From positions 6,819,501 to 6,883,500 of the forward strand of contig WPIO01000012.1 of assembly GCA_009760855.2 (NCBI GenBank): DNA of 64,000 bases. Reading direction: 5' to 3'. A program made the translations under genes and the position numbers. Positions within the stretch are counted from its first letter, which is position 1. Each line of letters starts with the position of its first letter. This document shows positions 24,930 through 33,024 of the stretch, piece by piece. The notes beneath the pieces are model-generated. The model did no database searches. It saw only the letters and a program-made list of their open reading frames with translations, and had not been told where the DNA came from. Source of the stretch: Cristatella mucedo (Eukaryota; Bryozoa; Phylactolaemata; Cristatellidae).

Positions 24930-26131
24930 CATCTATCTATATATATACATATATATATATACATGTGTGTGTGTATTTATAGTTAAGGTTGAAGCAAATA
25001 AAGTAGCGCTGAAGAACAGCTTAAGAGGAGCAACCAAGACCAGCACAAAGAGAGAAGCTAGAATATCGGAACAAATGCAGAGGGGAGCTTCTTCATGTCC
25101 TTTTTAGTCAACTATGGATAGCTTAATAAAGCCCCCAACAATGCTGCCTGTTAGCCATGCCAACAAAAATAAGAGATAGCCAACAGTAAGTTGCCAATCA
25201 AATCAACAATTTTTAGCAACAAATGTTGATGGTGAAGTAACCTAAAGTGGTGTTATCACTTGACAGCAAGGAAAAAAGATGAATCTTCAAGCAATTGGCT
25301 GCACGGCTTATTACTAAACGTAAGCTAACGATACATAATGCTGCACAAGCACCTTTGCCAAGTTCCAAACCAGGCTGAAAAACTGAGTGATTTGCAAAGA
25401 ATGCTAGTCCAACGATTAGTGACAGTATGCATAATTTCGAACTCATAGGCACATCCGACATGTTGTAATGTCGGTTGATAAGATCAGGCTTCGAGAACAT
25501 ACGAACTGAAGACATGGTCTCTAACTAGTTTGAGGTTGGCTAGTGGCACAGCTAAACGGTCGATATAAGATGAGCTGGTAGTGCTATGGGAATGCTTTGC
25601 AGTATGTCAGATAGACAATGATGGGTAAGTGGCCGGAGGGGCCTAAAAGTGTGTGAAGGGAACTTACAATCAACGAGATGATTGATGGGGAGCTAGTAGT
25701 GTAGGTCGGACAGATTTTGCATTGTCAGCAGATTCGACTACGGCTATAGCCTCTTAACTTTACGGTGAACACGTGAGCCAAGAACACCGAGTTGTATGGT
25801 GGCACAAGAGACTTCCCAAATATAGAGAAATATATCGACAATATAAAGCCTGCTCTAATTTTCTGACAAGGCCTGTCCTCGATTAAAAAATAGCAGAAAA
25901 CCATCCGGAACATAACGCTATGCGGGTTTCAGATTGCTACTCACGTTCACCGTGTCCTTCTGGAACACATGAGGCGGATAATGGTGGCGGTTGTGGAGCG
26001 TCGGCGACCGGCTCTAGTTCAGCATCACACTCCACGGTGTTAAAAGATTCTGGAGCAGTAATTTCCTCACGATGCTCTTCCGGAATCGTAGCTTTTGTTT
26101 CTTGAACTAACTCACCCATTTCTCCTAGCAT
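15741..26131 (-). CDS. SDR-family NAD(P)-dependent reductase, dihydroflavonol reductase-like, with repeat tail
   Basis: Ten exons (26131-25945, 20976-20769, 20338-20154, 18776-18654, 18370-18285, 18108-17988, 17864-17784, 17639-17518, 17325-17179, 16283-15741) join in phase to 1803 nt, giving 600 residues. Residues 1-62 form an acidic, Pro-containing extension. The Rossmann motif TGGTGYLG lies at 67-74, HVASPFP at 142-148, the catalytic TSS at 185-187 and YSKSK at 215-219 (Tyr215, Lys219), and INPGYIMGP follows. The catalytic domain ends near residue 405. Extended SDRs of this group reduce carbonyl substrates with NADPH in the cytosol; the animal substrate is unknown. Residues 421-600 are an Ala/Val/Pro/Glu tail with about six VAVAPE units. 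The start is the first ATG after an in-frame TAA. No signal peptide is seen. The reductase assignment is strong; the tail depends on one splice junction. Confidence 0.88.
15937..16098. repeat. 18/21-bp coding minisatellite
   Basis: Plus-strand units are GCAACCTCTGGGGCGACT (18 bp), with 21-bp variants containing CACCGCTG at the left. The array lies inside reductase exon 10, and because the unit is a multiple of three it encodes in-frame VAVAPE / VVAVAPA repeats. Confidence 0.9.
17020..17112 (+). mobile_element. LINE family A scrap in reductase intron 9
   Basis: The stretch around CCAGCACTGGCCCCAGTCAA and GACTTCAAGGCTGTGTGACT resembles the ADLHWLPVKQRIDFKVLSLT coding stretch of family A in nucleotide sequence. 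It is too short and damaged to code. Confidence 0.5.
17179..17325 (-). CDS. reductase exon 9
   Basis: Acceptor CTTACTAG, donor GTACGG, phase 0 at both ends. It encodes residues 372-420, including KPRDLKDTVIDMANSLIE, which is the conserved C-terminal helix of DFR-like reductases, then a Lys/Arg-rich stretch. Confidence 0.85.
17518..17639 (-). CDS. reductase exon 8
   Basis: Acceptor CGTCTTCAG, donor GTGAGT. It encodes residues 331-371 (YNVPTMQAPYLFVWLKAQFD and onwards), the substrate-domain part of the reductase. Confidence 0.85.
17784..17864 (-). CDS. reductase exon 7
   Basis: Acceptor CTGCTTAG, donor GTGAGA, entering and leaving in phase 1. It encodes residues 304-330 (SRHILAPHGAWIKDIAVI and onwards), matching the GxRY/H...IAxIL segment of the family. 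Confidence 0.85.
17988..18108 (-). CDS. reductase exon 6
   Basis: Acceptor CCGTGCAG, donor GTATGC. It encodes residues 264-303, with RFLVVDVRDAAIAHVHAL, the strongly conserved VDVRDVAxAH motif. The frame also opens further upstream, but this acceptor restores the expected family spacing and phase. Confidence 0.85.
18285..18370 (-). CDS. reductase exon 5
   Basis: Acceptor TTTTACAG, donor GTAGGC. It encodes residues 235-263 with FELVVINPGYIMGPALT, the NPGxxxGP motif that follows the catalytic Lys in this group. Confidence 0.88.
18390..18530 (-). mobile_element. SINE-1 copy in reductase intron 4
   Basis: On the minus strand it has a GCGGTTAAGGTGCTCGCCCC head, GGGCTCGAGCCCCGAGGC, then the tail GCGCCTGAATAGAGATTAAG and GTTCTCTTGGGGTGCTATAT followed by A/T-rich repeats. 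It starts about 20 nt upstream of the exon 5 acceptor, in the same orientation as the gene. Confidence 0.85.
18654..18776 (-). CDS. reductase exon 4 (catalytic Tyr/Lys)
   Basis: Acceptor GTTTGCAG, donor GTCTGT (a weak donor, but it gives the right phase). It encodes residues 194-234, including DWSDPSKCKAYSKSKTLAE with the catalytic YxxxK. Confidence 0.88.
19003..19095 (-). mobile_element. LINE family A 3' end, truncated
   Basis: It reads (minus) GCAGCAAATGTAAAGCGCCT, the AGAAAGAGATTAAGTTCTCT segment and GAGGGCGCTTTATCAAGTG, then ATT repeats. Only the last 90 bp of family A are present. Confidence 0.85.
19506..20124 (+). mobile_element. LINE family A copy in reductase intron 3
   Basis: A 5'-truncated copy whose frame (19503-19883) encodes the last 126 residues of ORF2, intact to its GSL end. 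Its 3' untranslated region is almost identical to that of the copy at 48448-49771, ending in the TAAAGCGCC stem-loop and ATT repeats. AAGTGA on both sides (19500-19505 and 20125-20130) looks like the target duplication. It lies antisense to the host gene and ends about 30 nt from the exon 3 donor. Confidence 0.9.
20154..20338 (-). CDS. reductase exon 3
   Basis: Acceptor TGTTGCAG, donor GTAACA. It encodes residues 132-193: KGCEFVIHVASPFP, then VKGTLGVLKAAQAAGTVRRV and VLTSSVAAITE, carrying the catalytic Ser region. Confidence 0.9.
20769..20976 (-). CDS. reductase exon 2 (Rossmann motif)
   Basis: Acceptor TTTTGCAG, donor GTCAGT. It encodes residues 63-131, beginning VLVTGGTGYLGCHIVQQLI, the NAD(P)-binding TGxxGxxG motif, and ending in the ADLDKPDSW element. 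Confidence 0.9.
21045..21450 (-). mobile_element. L2-like LINE 3' fragment in reductase intron 1
   Basis: On the minus strand it ends with the family A type tail (AAAGTGCCTAGAAAGAGTT...GGGTGCTACATAATG). Upstream it holds the 3' untranslated region and the end of the coding region, all decayed. Confidence 0.7.
21478..21625 (-). mobile_element. L2-like LINE 3' tail, degenerate
   Basis: A second decayed minus-strand tail (AAAGTGCCTAGAACAGATAT and GCTCTCTTAGGGTGATATGC) lies just beyond the previous one. Confidence 0.55.
22140..22440 (+). mobile_element. LINE family B 3' fragment with SINE scrap
   Basis: Family B 3' untranslated sequence (AACTGCTCTCCGAAATCCG, later CACGAGATTAAGCATGTCGG) is interrupted at about 22215-22290 by a minus-strand SINE-2 end (GCTGATTTAAAAAAGCCC...AGAAGAGCCTTAGAGGCTAT). 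Confidence 0.55.
22690..22815 (+). mobile_element. SINE-2 copy, partial
   Basis: The body and 3' end resemble SINE-2 (ATGAGGTGGTGACAGCCAAG, ATGCTCTTCTGCCACTATAT, AAGGCTGATAAATCAGCC). The tRNA head is decayed. Confidence 0.6.
23370..23540 (-). mobile_element. SINE-2 copy in reductase intron 1
   Basis: On the minus strand it has a GGCGGTTGCTTTCACAACCT head, CAGTCCCGAGGTCGTGG, then GGTTCGATTCCTGTGG (a good B box), the SINE-2 body and a GCTGTTTAATCAGCTAGG end. Confidence 0.85.
23541..24845. other. reductase intron 1, no recognised content
   Basis: A weak tRNA-like word (GTCAGTTGGTAAGAGTG) at about 23887 hints at an old SINE head. Otherwise nothing is recognised. Confidence 0.3.
24861..24975. 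repeat. CA and TA/TG microsatellite
   Basis: CA repeats (with two GC interruptions) run to about 24926, followed by TATATACATATATATATAT and GTGTGTGTGT. This is a typical slippage microsatellite in reductase intron 1. Confidence 0.95.
25480..25710 (-). mobile_element. L2-like LINE fragment
   Basis: On the minus strand this decayed stretch resembles the region between the SYAPKAWNSLP coding motif and the upstream part of LINE A-type elements. The same pattern (GTCTCxxAxxxxTTTGAGGTT on the plus strand) occurs at 30790-30890 and 42240-42300. Confidence 0.5.
25945..26131 (-). CDS. reductase exon 1
   Basis: It starts at the first ATG after an in-frame TAA about 20 nt upstream, and ends at a strong GTGAGT donor in phase 1. 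It encodes an acidic 62-residue extension (ETKATIPEEHREEITAPESF and onwards, then a QPPPL stretch). The leftover C joins exon 2 to give Leu63 and the VLVTGGTG motif. It is joined to exon 2 across a 4.97-kb intron by phase match; a different first exon remains possible. Confidence 0.65.
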
Positions 26132-26270
26132 ATACCTTCTGATTAGTTAGCCGGGTACACGTCAGGGCACGTGGCTCAACTCACGGACTACCGCAGCGTA
26201 CTGATTCGAACGTTCCCGGCCGCCGCGCGTACTGCGAAAGGCCGTTTCATGTGCATGGAGGTGACAGCTT
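26132..26270 (-). promoter_or_regulatory. candidate promoter and 5' UTR of the reductase gene
   Basis: CpG-rich DNA (about 26160-26260) sits directly upstream of exon 1 within AT-rich surroundings. It contains a CACGTG E-box at 26168-26173 and a TGACGT half-site (minus strand) at 26159-26164. No TATA box is obvious. The assignment is inferred from position and composition only. Confidence 0.35.
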
Positions 26271-26279
26271 ATCTAAAAT

Positions 26280-28295
26280 ATCATTACAACTATTATATTG
26301 TTTTGTGTAATCAAAATACCCATAAATAATATATTATTATTTTAATTATATGTATAGTTTTGATCAAATATACTTATAGCTGCGGTAATACTAGAACCTG
26401 CTGTCCCAGGTAATAGTGGTACCCCTCTGCTTGCACAGTGATGACACCTTCCACGGTTCGCATTGTCCTCCAGCGCTTGCCGCCTAGAAGGAAATCAGAA
26501 AAAGTGTTATCTAATACATTTTCTGAGTAATAATTTGATCTGATGAGAGTTTCTGATCTAATAAATCGTAATGAGATGGCTAACCGATCTAGGCCACGGT
26601 AAACTCTGGCGCCCTATGTAAATGAGTCATTGGGAGAGCCACCAGCAGCCGCGGTTTCAGGGTAGCTGACTCTGACTGACACTGGTTAAGCTGAAAAGTA
26701 TCCTTGAACCGGTGAGAGACTACATAATAGAGCACCTGCATTAATGCGGTCAGGGGAATCTGCATTTCGGTGGGTCTTTAGCAGTTGCCAGGCATCACCA
26801 GGTATCTCAAATGAAGGTGGAAAAGTGGTACCAAATTTACAGGGTACTACTACGTGGCTAGGTAGAGCTAACTAAAACGACGTCTGCGCTAGCGATCGCT
26901 AGACGTTCAATTTGATTCCACAACAATAGGATCCGTAAGCGATCAACTCGCCAAAGGCTCTGGAACCGCTCGCTCAATCCGCCTTGTTTTCCTCCTTATA
27001 AAATGAGGGTTCTGAAATCAGTATTGCAGGAATAAACTCATTTCCTTGTCCTAGAAAGAAGGGCGTTGAGTCTAAATAACCAGTGGACGTAACGACATGC
27101 TCTTGCGACTTTATAGTTTTGCAGCTAGCATGAAAAGCGTAAAGTCCCTCTTTAATATTCTCTTCCATTCACTCCGCTACATTCACTACAGGACTTCGGT
27201 ACAGGAATTCACTACAGGAATTTGGTGTTTGGACAAAGAGCGGCCGAAAATCAAGTTATTGATCACTTTTTCTGCTCCTTTGTCGATATCCGCAGAGCGC
27301 GTAGTTTAGTTAAGCTCCATGCACGCGATTCTATCCGACGCAGATCTGACCGTCCATATGAAAGGTGGCTGAGGTTTTGGGAGTTTCACTAGAGCGGACT
27401 TCTAGCCTCCATTTGTTCTGCCAAAAAGTAGGGAGAAAGGCTCGGAGGCCTGCTTGCAGCATCATCTCAGCAACGTTGCTTATGTGCGACAGCGCCTTGA
27501 GATATACCTAATCATTTCTATGCTTGCCAACTCGAGCTGAATCTAGTTCATAGGTTTAGCCACGATCTCGATCGATCAAAAAAATGAAAGAAAACGAAGT
27601 AATTGCAGTTATCGGGAAACTTGCTATCTGCAATGCGACCAATTTACTGTCGGGCGTGGGTGTCTGTGCTAAAAGGTGACAGTCATTTTCATGCGAGGGA
27701 ACCCTTGCTGGATAATTTACTGCTAAAAGTGGTTCTACATAAGGTATGATTGGTATGCTAAATTCAATAAAATAATACATTCGGAGCTCAAATCCCTGAT
27801 TGATATGTTAAAAACACATTTATGGTTTTAAGATTTCCTGCTGGCTATTGTGGCCATAGTTGCGACAGCCAGAATGGCCAACGCGGCCCTCACTAGTATG
27901 TCACACCATGATTTTAGGAAGAACCATTAGTAAAGCCGTACCAGCTGCACCCTGGTGCAGCAGCGATTGACACTTGCGATTACAGTATAACCTCGATGTA
28001 GGAGACTGGGTCCGTCACCGAATTTGAGTCTTTTCTATCTCTATTTTTTGCTAGACATGGGCAAAAATAAATATGTATGCATGCAAATTGCTTAAATAGC
28101 AAGCTAGTTAAATTGGTATTTTGGACCTGGAGTGTTGTAATTAATTTACCGGTCGCTAATATAAAGAGAGCTGTGAAGATTTGGAAAATGACGGCTACTT
28201 TCTGGAGCGGCAGAAAAAAATCTCCCCGCATTCCTCAGCCCTCGATGCAATACGTAATAAGAAGTACGCTATCAAATGATAATGTCAATAATGAA
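26280..28295. other. intergenic, no recognised gene
   Basis: The stretch is AT-rich, with scattered frames of 60-84 codons that overlap on both strands. No family was recognised and no clear repeat is seen. Confidence 0.4.
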
Positions 28296-28299
28296 AATT

Positions 28300-28385
28300 T
28301 GTATAGCCAATATAACCGTATCTCTTTCTAGGCACTTTACGTATGGTGGAAAGGACGCATATCGATTTGGTTAGTCGTAACATTA
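28300..28385 (-). mobile_element. LINE family A-type 3' tail
   Basis: Minus-strand AAAGTGCCTAGAAAGAGATA and a following loop match the family A tail. It is joined directly to a SINE-2 copy. Confidence 0.55.
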
Positions 28386-28540
28386 GCTGATTTAACAGCC
28401 GTATTTGTATTGCGGCAGAAGAGCCTTAACGGCTATAACCACCGCTTTCTGTTGGCAATAAAGGATGACCCACTGCCGGATTCGAATCCAGAACCCGGGT
28501 CGTGAATTGCGAACAGTTTAACTCCTGGGCTAAGCGCGGG
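28385..28540 (-). mobile_element. SINE-2 copy
   Basis: The minus-strand head is decayed, but the B box (GGATTCGAATCCGGCAGTGG) and the SINE-2 body with AGCCGTTAAGGCTCTTCTGC and a GCTGTTAAATCAGC end are clear. Confidence 0.8.
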
Positions 28541-28609
28541 CAGTTTCAGAAAGCACGGACAAACGAAAGACAACTTCTTCGCACTGAGCAAAGGCTGTAA
28601 GAAACAGGT

Positions 28610-28830
28610 AGGTTTTTAGCTTCTGTTTTAGTGCTGCCACATTAGACGGCGATGTAATGTTTAGACCCTGTGCATTTCACCCATAGCCATGTTATTCATG
28701 TTGTTTATCTAGCATGATATTACTCACCATTCAATCGCATTTCCATTTGCAGAAAATGTAAAGCACCTAGAAAGAGATTGAGTTCTCTCAGGGTGCTTTA
28801 CCAAGTGCATTATTATTATTATTATTCTTA
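28610..28830 (+). mobile_element. LINE family A 3' untranslated region
   Basis: Plus-strand CCATGTTATTCATGTTGTTT, the AAATGTAAAGCACCTAGAAA stem-loop and terminal ATT repeats (about 28808-28826) match family A. No coding part is present. Confidence 0.8.
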
Positions 28831-28849
28831 GACAGTAATGTGCTCAAGG

Positions 28850-29120
28850 TTTCTTTAAGGGCGTGGCAAGTGAAAGCATGGCTCCATATTCTTGGATATT
28901 AGTTAGGAAACGACCAGACTCAGAAGAGCGGACGGTACGATGAGAGGCCTGCCTAGAAAAAGATTGAGATAGGTAGACGGGAGCAAGAAAATAAAGAGAC
29001 CTAAAAATGAGGAACGGAACCTTGAGACCGGGGCAGGAGAATGAAGGGACCCAAAATTCAGGAACAGAACCTTGAAGTTAGTTCGCTCCTTGATGGGTCA
29101 GCCAGTGCAGATTAACGTGA
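28850..29120 (-). mobile_element. L2-like LINE fragment, degenerate
   Basis: The sequence resembles the antisense stretches at 25500-25700, 32860-33010 and 42240-42450 (shared words such as GAGACCTAAAAATGAG). It includes a local direct repeat (GGAACAGAACCTTGA-like). Confidence 0.4.
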
Positions 29121-29289
29121 AATAGTGTCATGTAGCGGCTGTAAGAGTTACTCTAGTCAAGAGTCAAGCCCAGCTGCTGTGTTTTTCATCAACGGTAGGC
29201 ATGTTATGTCAAAACAGGAAGATCTACAAGTAATAATAGGACTGATAATGCATTTGATGTACGTAGCGAAATCGGAGAACTCAAACTCT

Positions 29290-30525
29290 TGATCATTGGT
29301 GTGAATCGACAAAGATAATCCGAGAAATCTCTAAAACATAAGGGTACCTCGGGGCTCTGTTCTTGGTCCCGTTCTTTTTACCGTGTATACGCTCCTTCTT
29401 GCCCATGTGATTGTCAAGCACAATCTAGGCTTTAACTTTTATGCGGATGACACTCAGTTGTACCTTTGCTATGATCCCTCCCAGCCCTCCAGCATGTCAA
29501 ATTCCCTTAACTCACTTGCTGCATGAATTGATGACATCCGTACATGGATGGAAGCAAACTTTCTTAAATTAAATGATGATAAAACCAATCTATTAGTTAT
29601 GGGCAAACCAAGCGTGATTCAGAAATTAGAAAGGTTAACGCCCAAAATCCGGTCTGCCGGCACATCTCCAGTAGAATCTGCACGAAATCTACGTGTCATG
29701 TTTCAAAGTGACCTTTCTTTAAAAGACCACATCAGTTCCGTAGTCTAGTCTGCCTACTTTCAGCTACATAACATGGCTAAAATTTGGGCTTGTTTAGACA
29801 GGGATACCACATCTAAGTCGGTCCATGCATTTGTGACATCTCGTTTTGACTTCTGTAACTCATTGCCTGCTGGTCTACCGCCCTGTGCAATTAGGCGCTT
29901 ACAGCTGGTGCAAAACTCTGCAACTAGGCGTGTCTGTCATGAGCGTCGCAGTTGCCACATCTCACAGCTTCTCGTCGACCTGCACTGGCTACCAGTCAAG
30001 CAACGCATAAACTTCAAGGTTCTGTCACTAACTTTTAGGTCCGTTCATTCTTTGGCTCCAGCCTATCTATTAAATCTACCCCCACCATACTAAGCATCGT
30101 AACAGGCTTTTCGGAGTCGAACTTTTTACCTACACGTCGTACAAACCTTAAATCCTTTGGGGGACCGTGCCTTTAGTTCGCACGCTTGCAAAGCCTGGAA
30201 CTCACTTTCGACTTGCGTCACGACACCTCCTGACTCGACCACAATTAAAAAGAGACTAAAAGTGCATATATTTATCACAGCATTTAGTGGGTCCTCGTGA
30301 TTTTACCTTTATGTTATTATTCGAGCTGACACTGTCATACTGCCTCTAACCATAATTGGATGCTGACCCTGTGCATGTCACCCCTAACGATATTATTCGT
30401 ATTGTTTATTGAGCATGCTACCACTAAACATTCAAGCGTGCTTCATTTGCAGCACGTGTAAAGCGCATAGAAAGAGATTGAGTTCTCTGAAGGCGTTTTA
30501 TCAAGTGTGTTATTATTATTATTAA
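29290..30525 (+). mobile_element. LINE family A copy, older and broken
   Basis: It holds the same coding stretch as the copies at 9297 and 48448: a VPRGSVLGP-like start, [36 protein letters not shown], then FVTSRFDFCNSLPAGLP and RRSCHISQLLVDLHWLP. Stops and frameshifts occur near 29525 and 29745 and after 30090. The 3' stem-loop and ATT repeats end near 30525. It is clearly more diverged than the other two long copies. Confidence 0.85.
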
Positions 30526-30526
30526 T

Positions 30527-30884
30527 CACTTTCTAGGCATTTTAATTTGCTGCAAAGGAAGAACGATCGAATGGTTAGTAGTAGCATGCTCAATGACAAA
30601 AAGCATAACATGTTTAGGGGTGATAAGCACAGGGTCAGCACGCATAAGAACGTAAAGGACAAATTACACGGACCCACTAAATGCTGTGATAAATAGATGC
30701 GTTTTTAGTATCTTTTAAATTATGGTCAAATCAGGGAATGTCGTGACGCAAGTCGGAAGTGAGTTCCAGGCTTTGGGAGCATAAGAGCTAAAGGCACGGT
30801 CTCCAAAGGATTTGAGGTTTGTACTAGGTATTGGTAAACTGTTAGATTCCGAAAAGCGGGTGGTACGATGCTAGGCGGGAGATT
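30527..30884 (-). mobile_element. LINE family A 3' fragment, tail to tail with its neighbour
   Basis: On the minus strand it contains the end of ORF2 (TTTGGAGACCGTGCCTTTAG, GGAACTCACTTCCGACTTGC), then the 3' untranslated region. Its tail abuts the tail of the plus-strand copy at 29290-30525, forming an inverted pair. Confidence 0.8.
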
Positions 30885-31016
30885 GCCTAAAGAGCTGCCC
30901 GGTGCACCGTCTATTAGCTGTGTCGGGCAGTTTGTTTAGAGTTTAGAGAAACTGCTCGAGTCTAGACAAGCTGCTTGACATAGCGAATCGATTTCGCACC
31001 GGGCAGCTATTTAGGC
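30885..31016. repeat. 132-bp segment with 21-bp terminal inverted repeats
   Basis: GCCTAAAGAGCTGCCCGGTG plus C (30885-30905) is the inverse of 30996-31016 with one mismatch. The 90-bp interior is not repetitive. It could be a short MITE or foldback element, or a hairpin. No target duplication was identified. Confidence 0.6.
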
Positions 31017-31194
31017 TATCTTCTGAGACTCACTACTTGTAGGTCTTCCTGCTTGTGCTATAGCATGCCAACCGTTGATGAAAAACTCGGCAGTTGGGCT
31101 GACTAAAATAATCCTCGAAGCCTCCACTTTACATACGTAATCCGGATAAACCTATAAGCTTGATCGATCAGCACTCCGCATAGGCAGGAGTTAA

Positions 31195-31730
31195 TCTGGG
31201 TACCTGTTCCAAAGTGATCTTTCACTAGATGACGTGCATCAGCTAAACAGTCAAGCATGCATACCTGCCACTACCTATCATTGCAAAAATTTGGACCTGC
31301 TTATTCAAGGATACCACATGCACGCTGGTCCATGCATCTGTAACGCTCCACCTAGACGTCTGCAACTCGCTACTCGCCCGTCTTTCGACCTGCAAAATAA
31401 GATGCTTACAGGCGGCCAGGTTTGTCCATCGTGAATGTCGCAGTTGTCACATCACACCACTTCTCGTTGACCTGCACTGGCTCCCCGTCAAGTCGTGGCT
31501 TGGAATTCAAGGTTCTGTCACTCACTTTTAGTTCCTTTCTTTCTTTTTTTCCGGCATACCTACCCGATATACTTCATGACCAATCTTTGAATCGTACCAC
31601 CGACTGTTCTGACTCAAGTCATTTAGCTGCGCCTCTAATCAACCTCAAATCCTTTGGTAACCATGTGTGGTCACTAACAACGCTTGAAATGGTGCCAAGT
31701 CGGACGACAGTCTAGACTCTCGAAGTCATT
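31195..31730 (+). mobile_element. LINE family A fragment, highly degenerate
   Basis: Recognisable stretches are FHxRRSCHH-like DNA at about 31425-31500 (CACACCACTTCTCGTTGACC) and AACCTCAAATCCTTTGGTAA at about 31640. The frames are broken throughout. Confidence 0.6.
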
Positions 31731-31734
31731 AACT

Positions 31735-32305
31735 GTGTTTTTAAATAGAGTTTTGCAAGCCTGCCAGACAGACGGCCTACTGAGTGCAGATTCAGGATAT
31801 GTAGATTGGGTCTCTTTGTAGACAAGTGTCTAAAAAGGCTCCCAGGTGGCACACTTTCTATGCAGATATTCAGACTTTCTCGTAACTAGGCATGGCCACT
31901 TTTCATTGAAGGAACTCAGAAGCCCATGTTATCGACGCTTCTTCGGCATGAAGAATCAGAGTCTGATTCCAGGAAAACTACCATTTAAAATATGCTCAAG
32001 CTTTTCCTTATAAAAAAGACTTTAGAAACCTGCAGGTTGGTACACCTTAGACGAAAAGCCTCCAGGGGGCCGCCAGGCCTAGAAGATATTTATAGCTGCC
32101 TTCGTTGCTCTAGCATCAATGTAGTCTCTCGCAATGATCTTTCAGTTATGGAAGTTCTAGAAAATTTAATTTTTAAATTACCATGGAGGGCTGATAAATA
32201 GCGATGACCTACGTGTACTAACTGCAGCAAGTCGCCAAAGGATGCTAACATTCAGCATAGCCGTTCCTGGCGGGTCTTCCATGGGACCACAGCAAAGCCA
32301 AATTA
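31735..32305. other. no recognisable gene
   Basis: A 69-codon plus frame at 31992-32201 has no recognised motif. Confidence 0.35.
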
Positions 32306-32315
32306 CCTGTAAAAA

Positions 32316-33020
32316 TAATAATAATAGTAGTAGTAGTATTTGTGTAGCGACATCAGAGAACTTATTCTCTTTCTTGGCACCCTATATAGGCTGCATAAAT
32401 TAATAATATAAATATTAGCAACACTAATTTTAAGTCCTGTTATATCACCCCAAGATATACTAAATCGCGCTTCAGATGCTTTACACCTCGCTGCAAGTGA
32501 AAAATGACCAAGAGTTGTTGATAAGCAAAGTACAGTACTTAGGAAAGCATACAAAGGCACACAAGAAGATACTCACGGCTGCTGATCAGGTAGGATCTCT
32601 GGTTGGTTAGGTGCATTGAACCATTGAAAGGTAAGCACTCAAAACGCACACGATATACGACAAGTTCAGTGGGCTCTAAACAAAGCCACGTCGTTCGTAG
32701 GACGACGTTCTTAGGACGTGTACAGTTTTGCAGCACAAAAAATACAACGGACGATTCACTCGGATAGAGCGCAGGCTTACGAAATAGGTAGGTTATTACA
32801 TGTTGTCGAATCTTGAGATAACGCGATATCAGTCGGAAGTGAGTTCCAGGCTTTGGGAGCATAGTAACTGAATGAATGGTCTGCAAAAGATTTGAAGTTA
32901 GTTAGGGGCATAACTAATCAACCAGAGTTGAAAGAGCGGGTGCAATGGAAGGCCTGGTGTGAACGTAGTTTAGATAGGTAGGCTGGAGCAATATTATGGA
33001 TGGACGTTAAGATGAGCACC
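32316..33020 (-). mobile_element. cluster of L2-like LINE 3' fragments
   Basis: Two tails are visible on the minus strand: one at 32316-32400 (GTGCCAAGAAAGAGAATAAG, with ATT-type repeats at its end) and one near 32440-32500. At 32835-32900 lies the GGAACTCACTTCCGACTG coding-end stretch, followed by further decayed LINE sequence to about 33010. Confidence 0.6.
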
Positions 33021-33024
33021 AGAA

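Noticed and set aside
24844-25107. 87-codon frame starting in a CA repeat
   Set aside because: Half of it is microsatellite and the rest lies in a reductase intron without a recognised motif.
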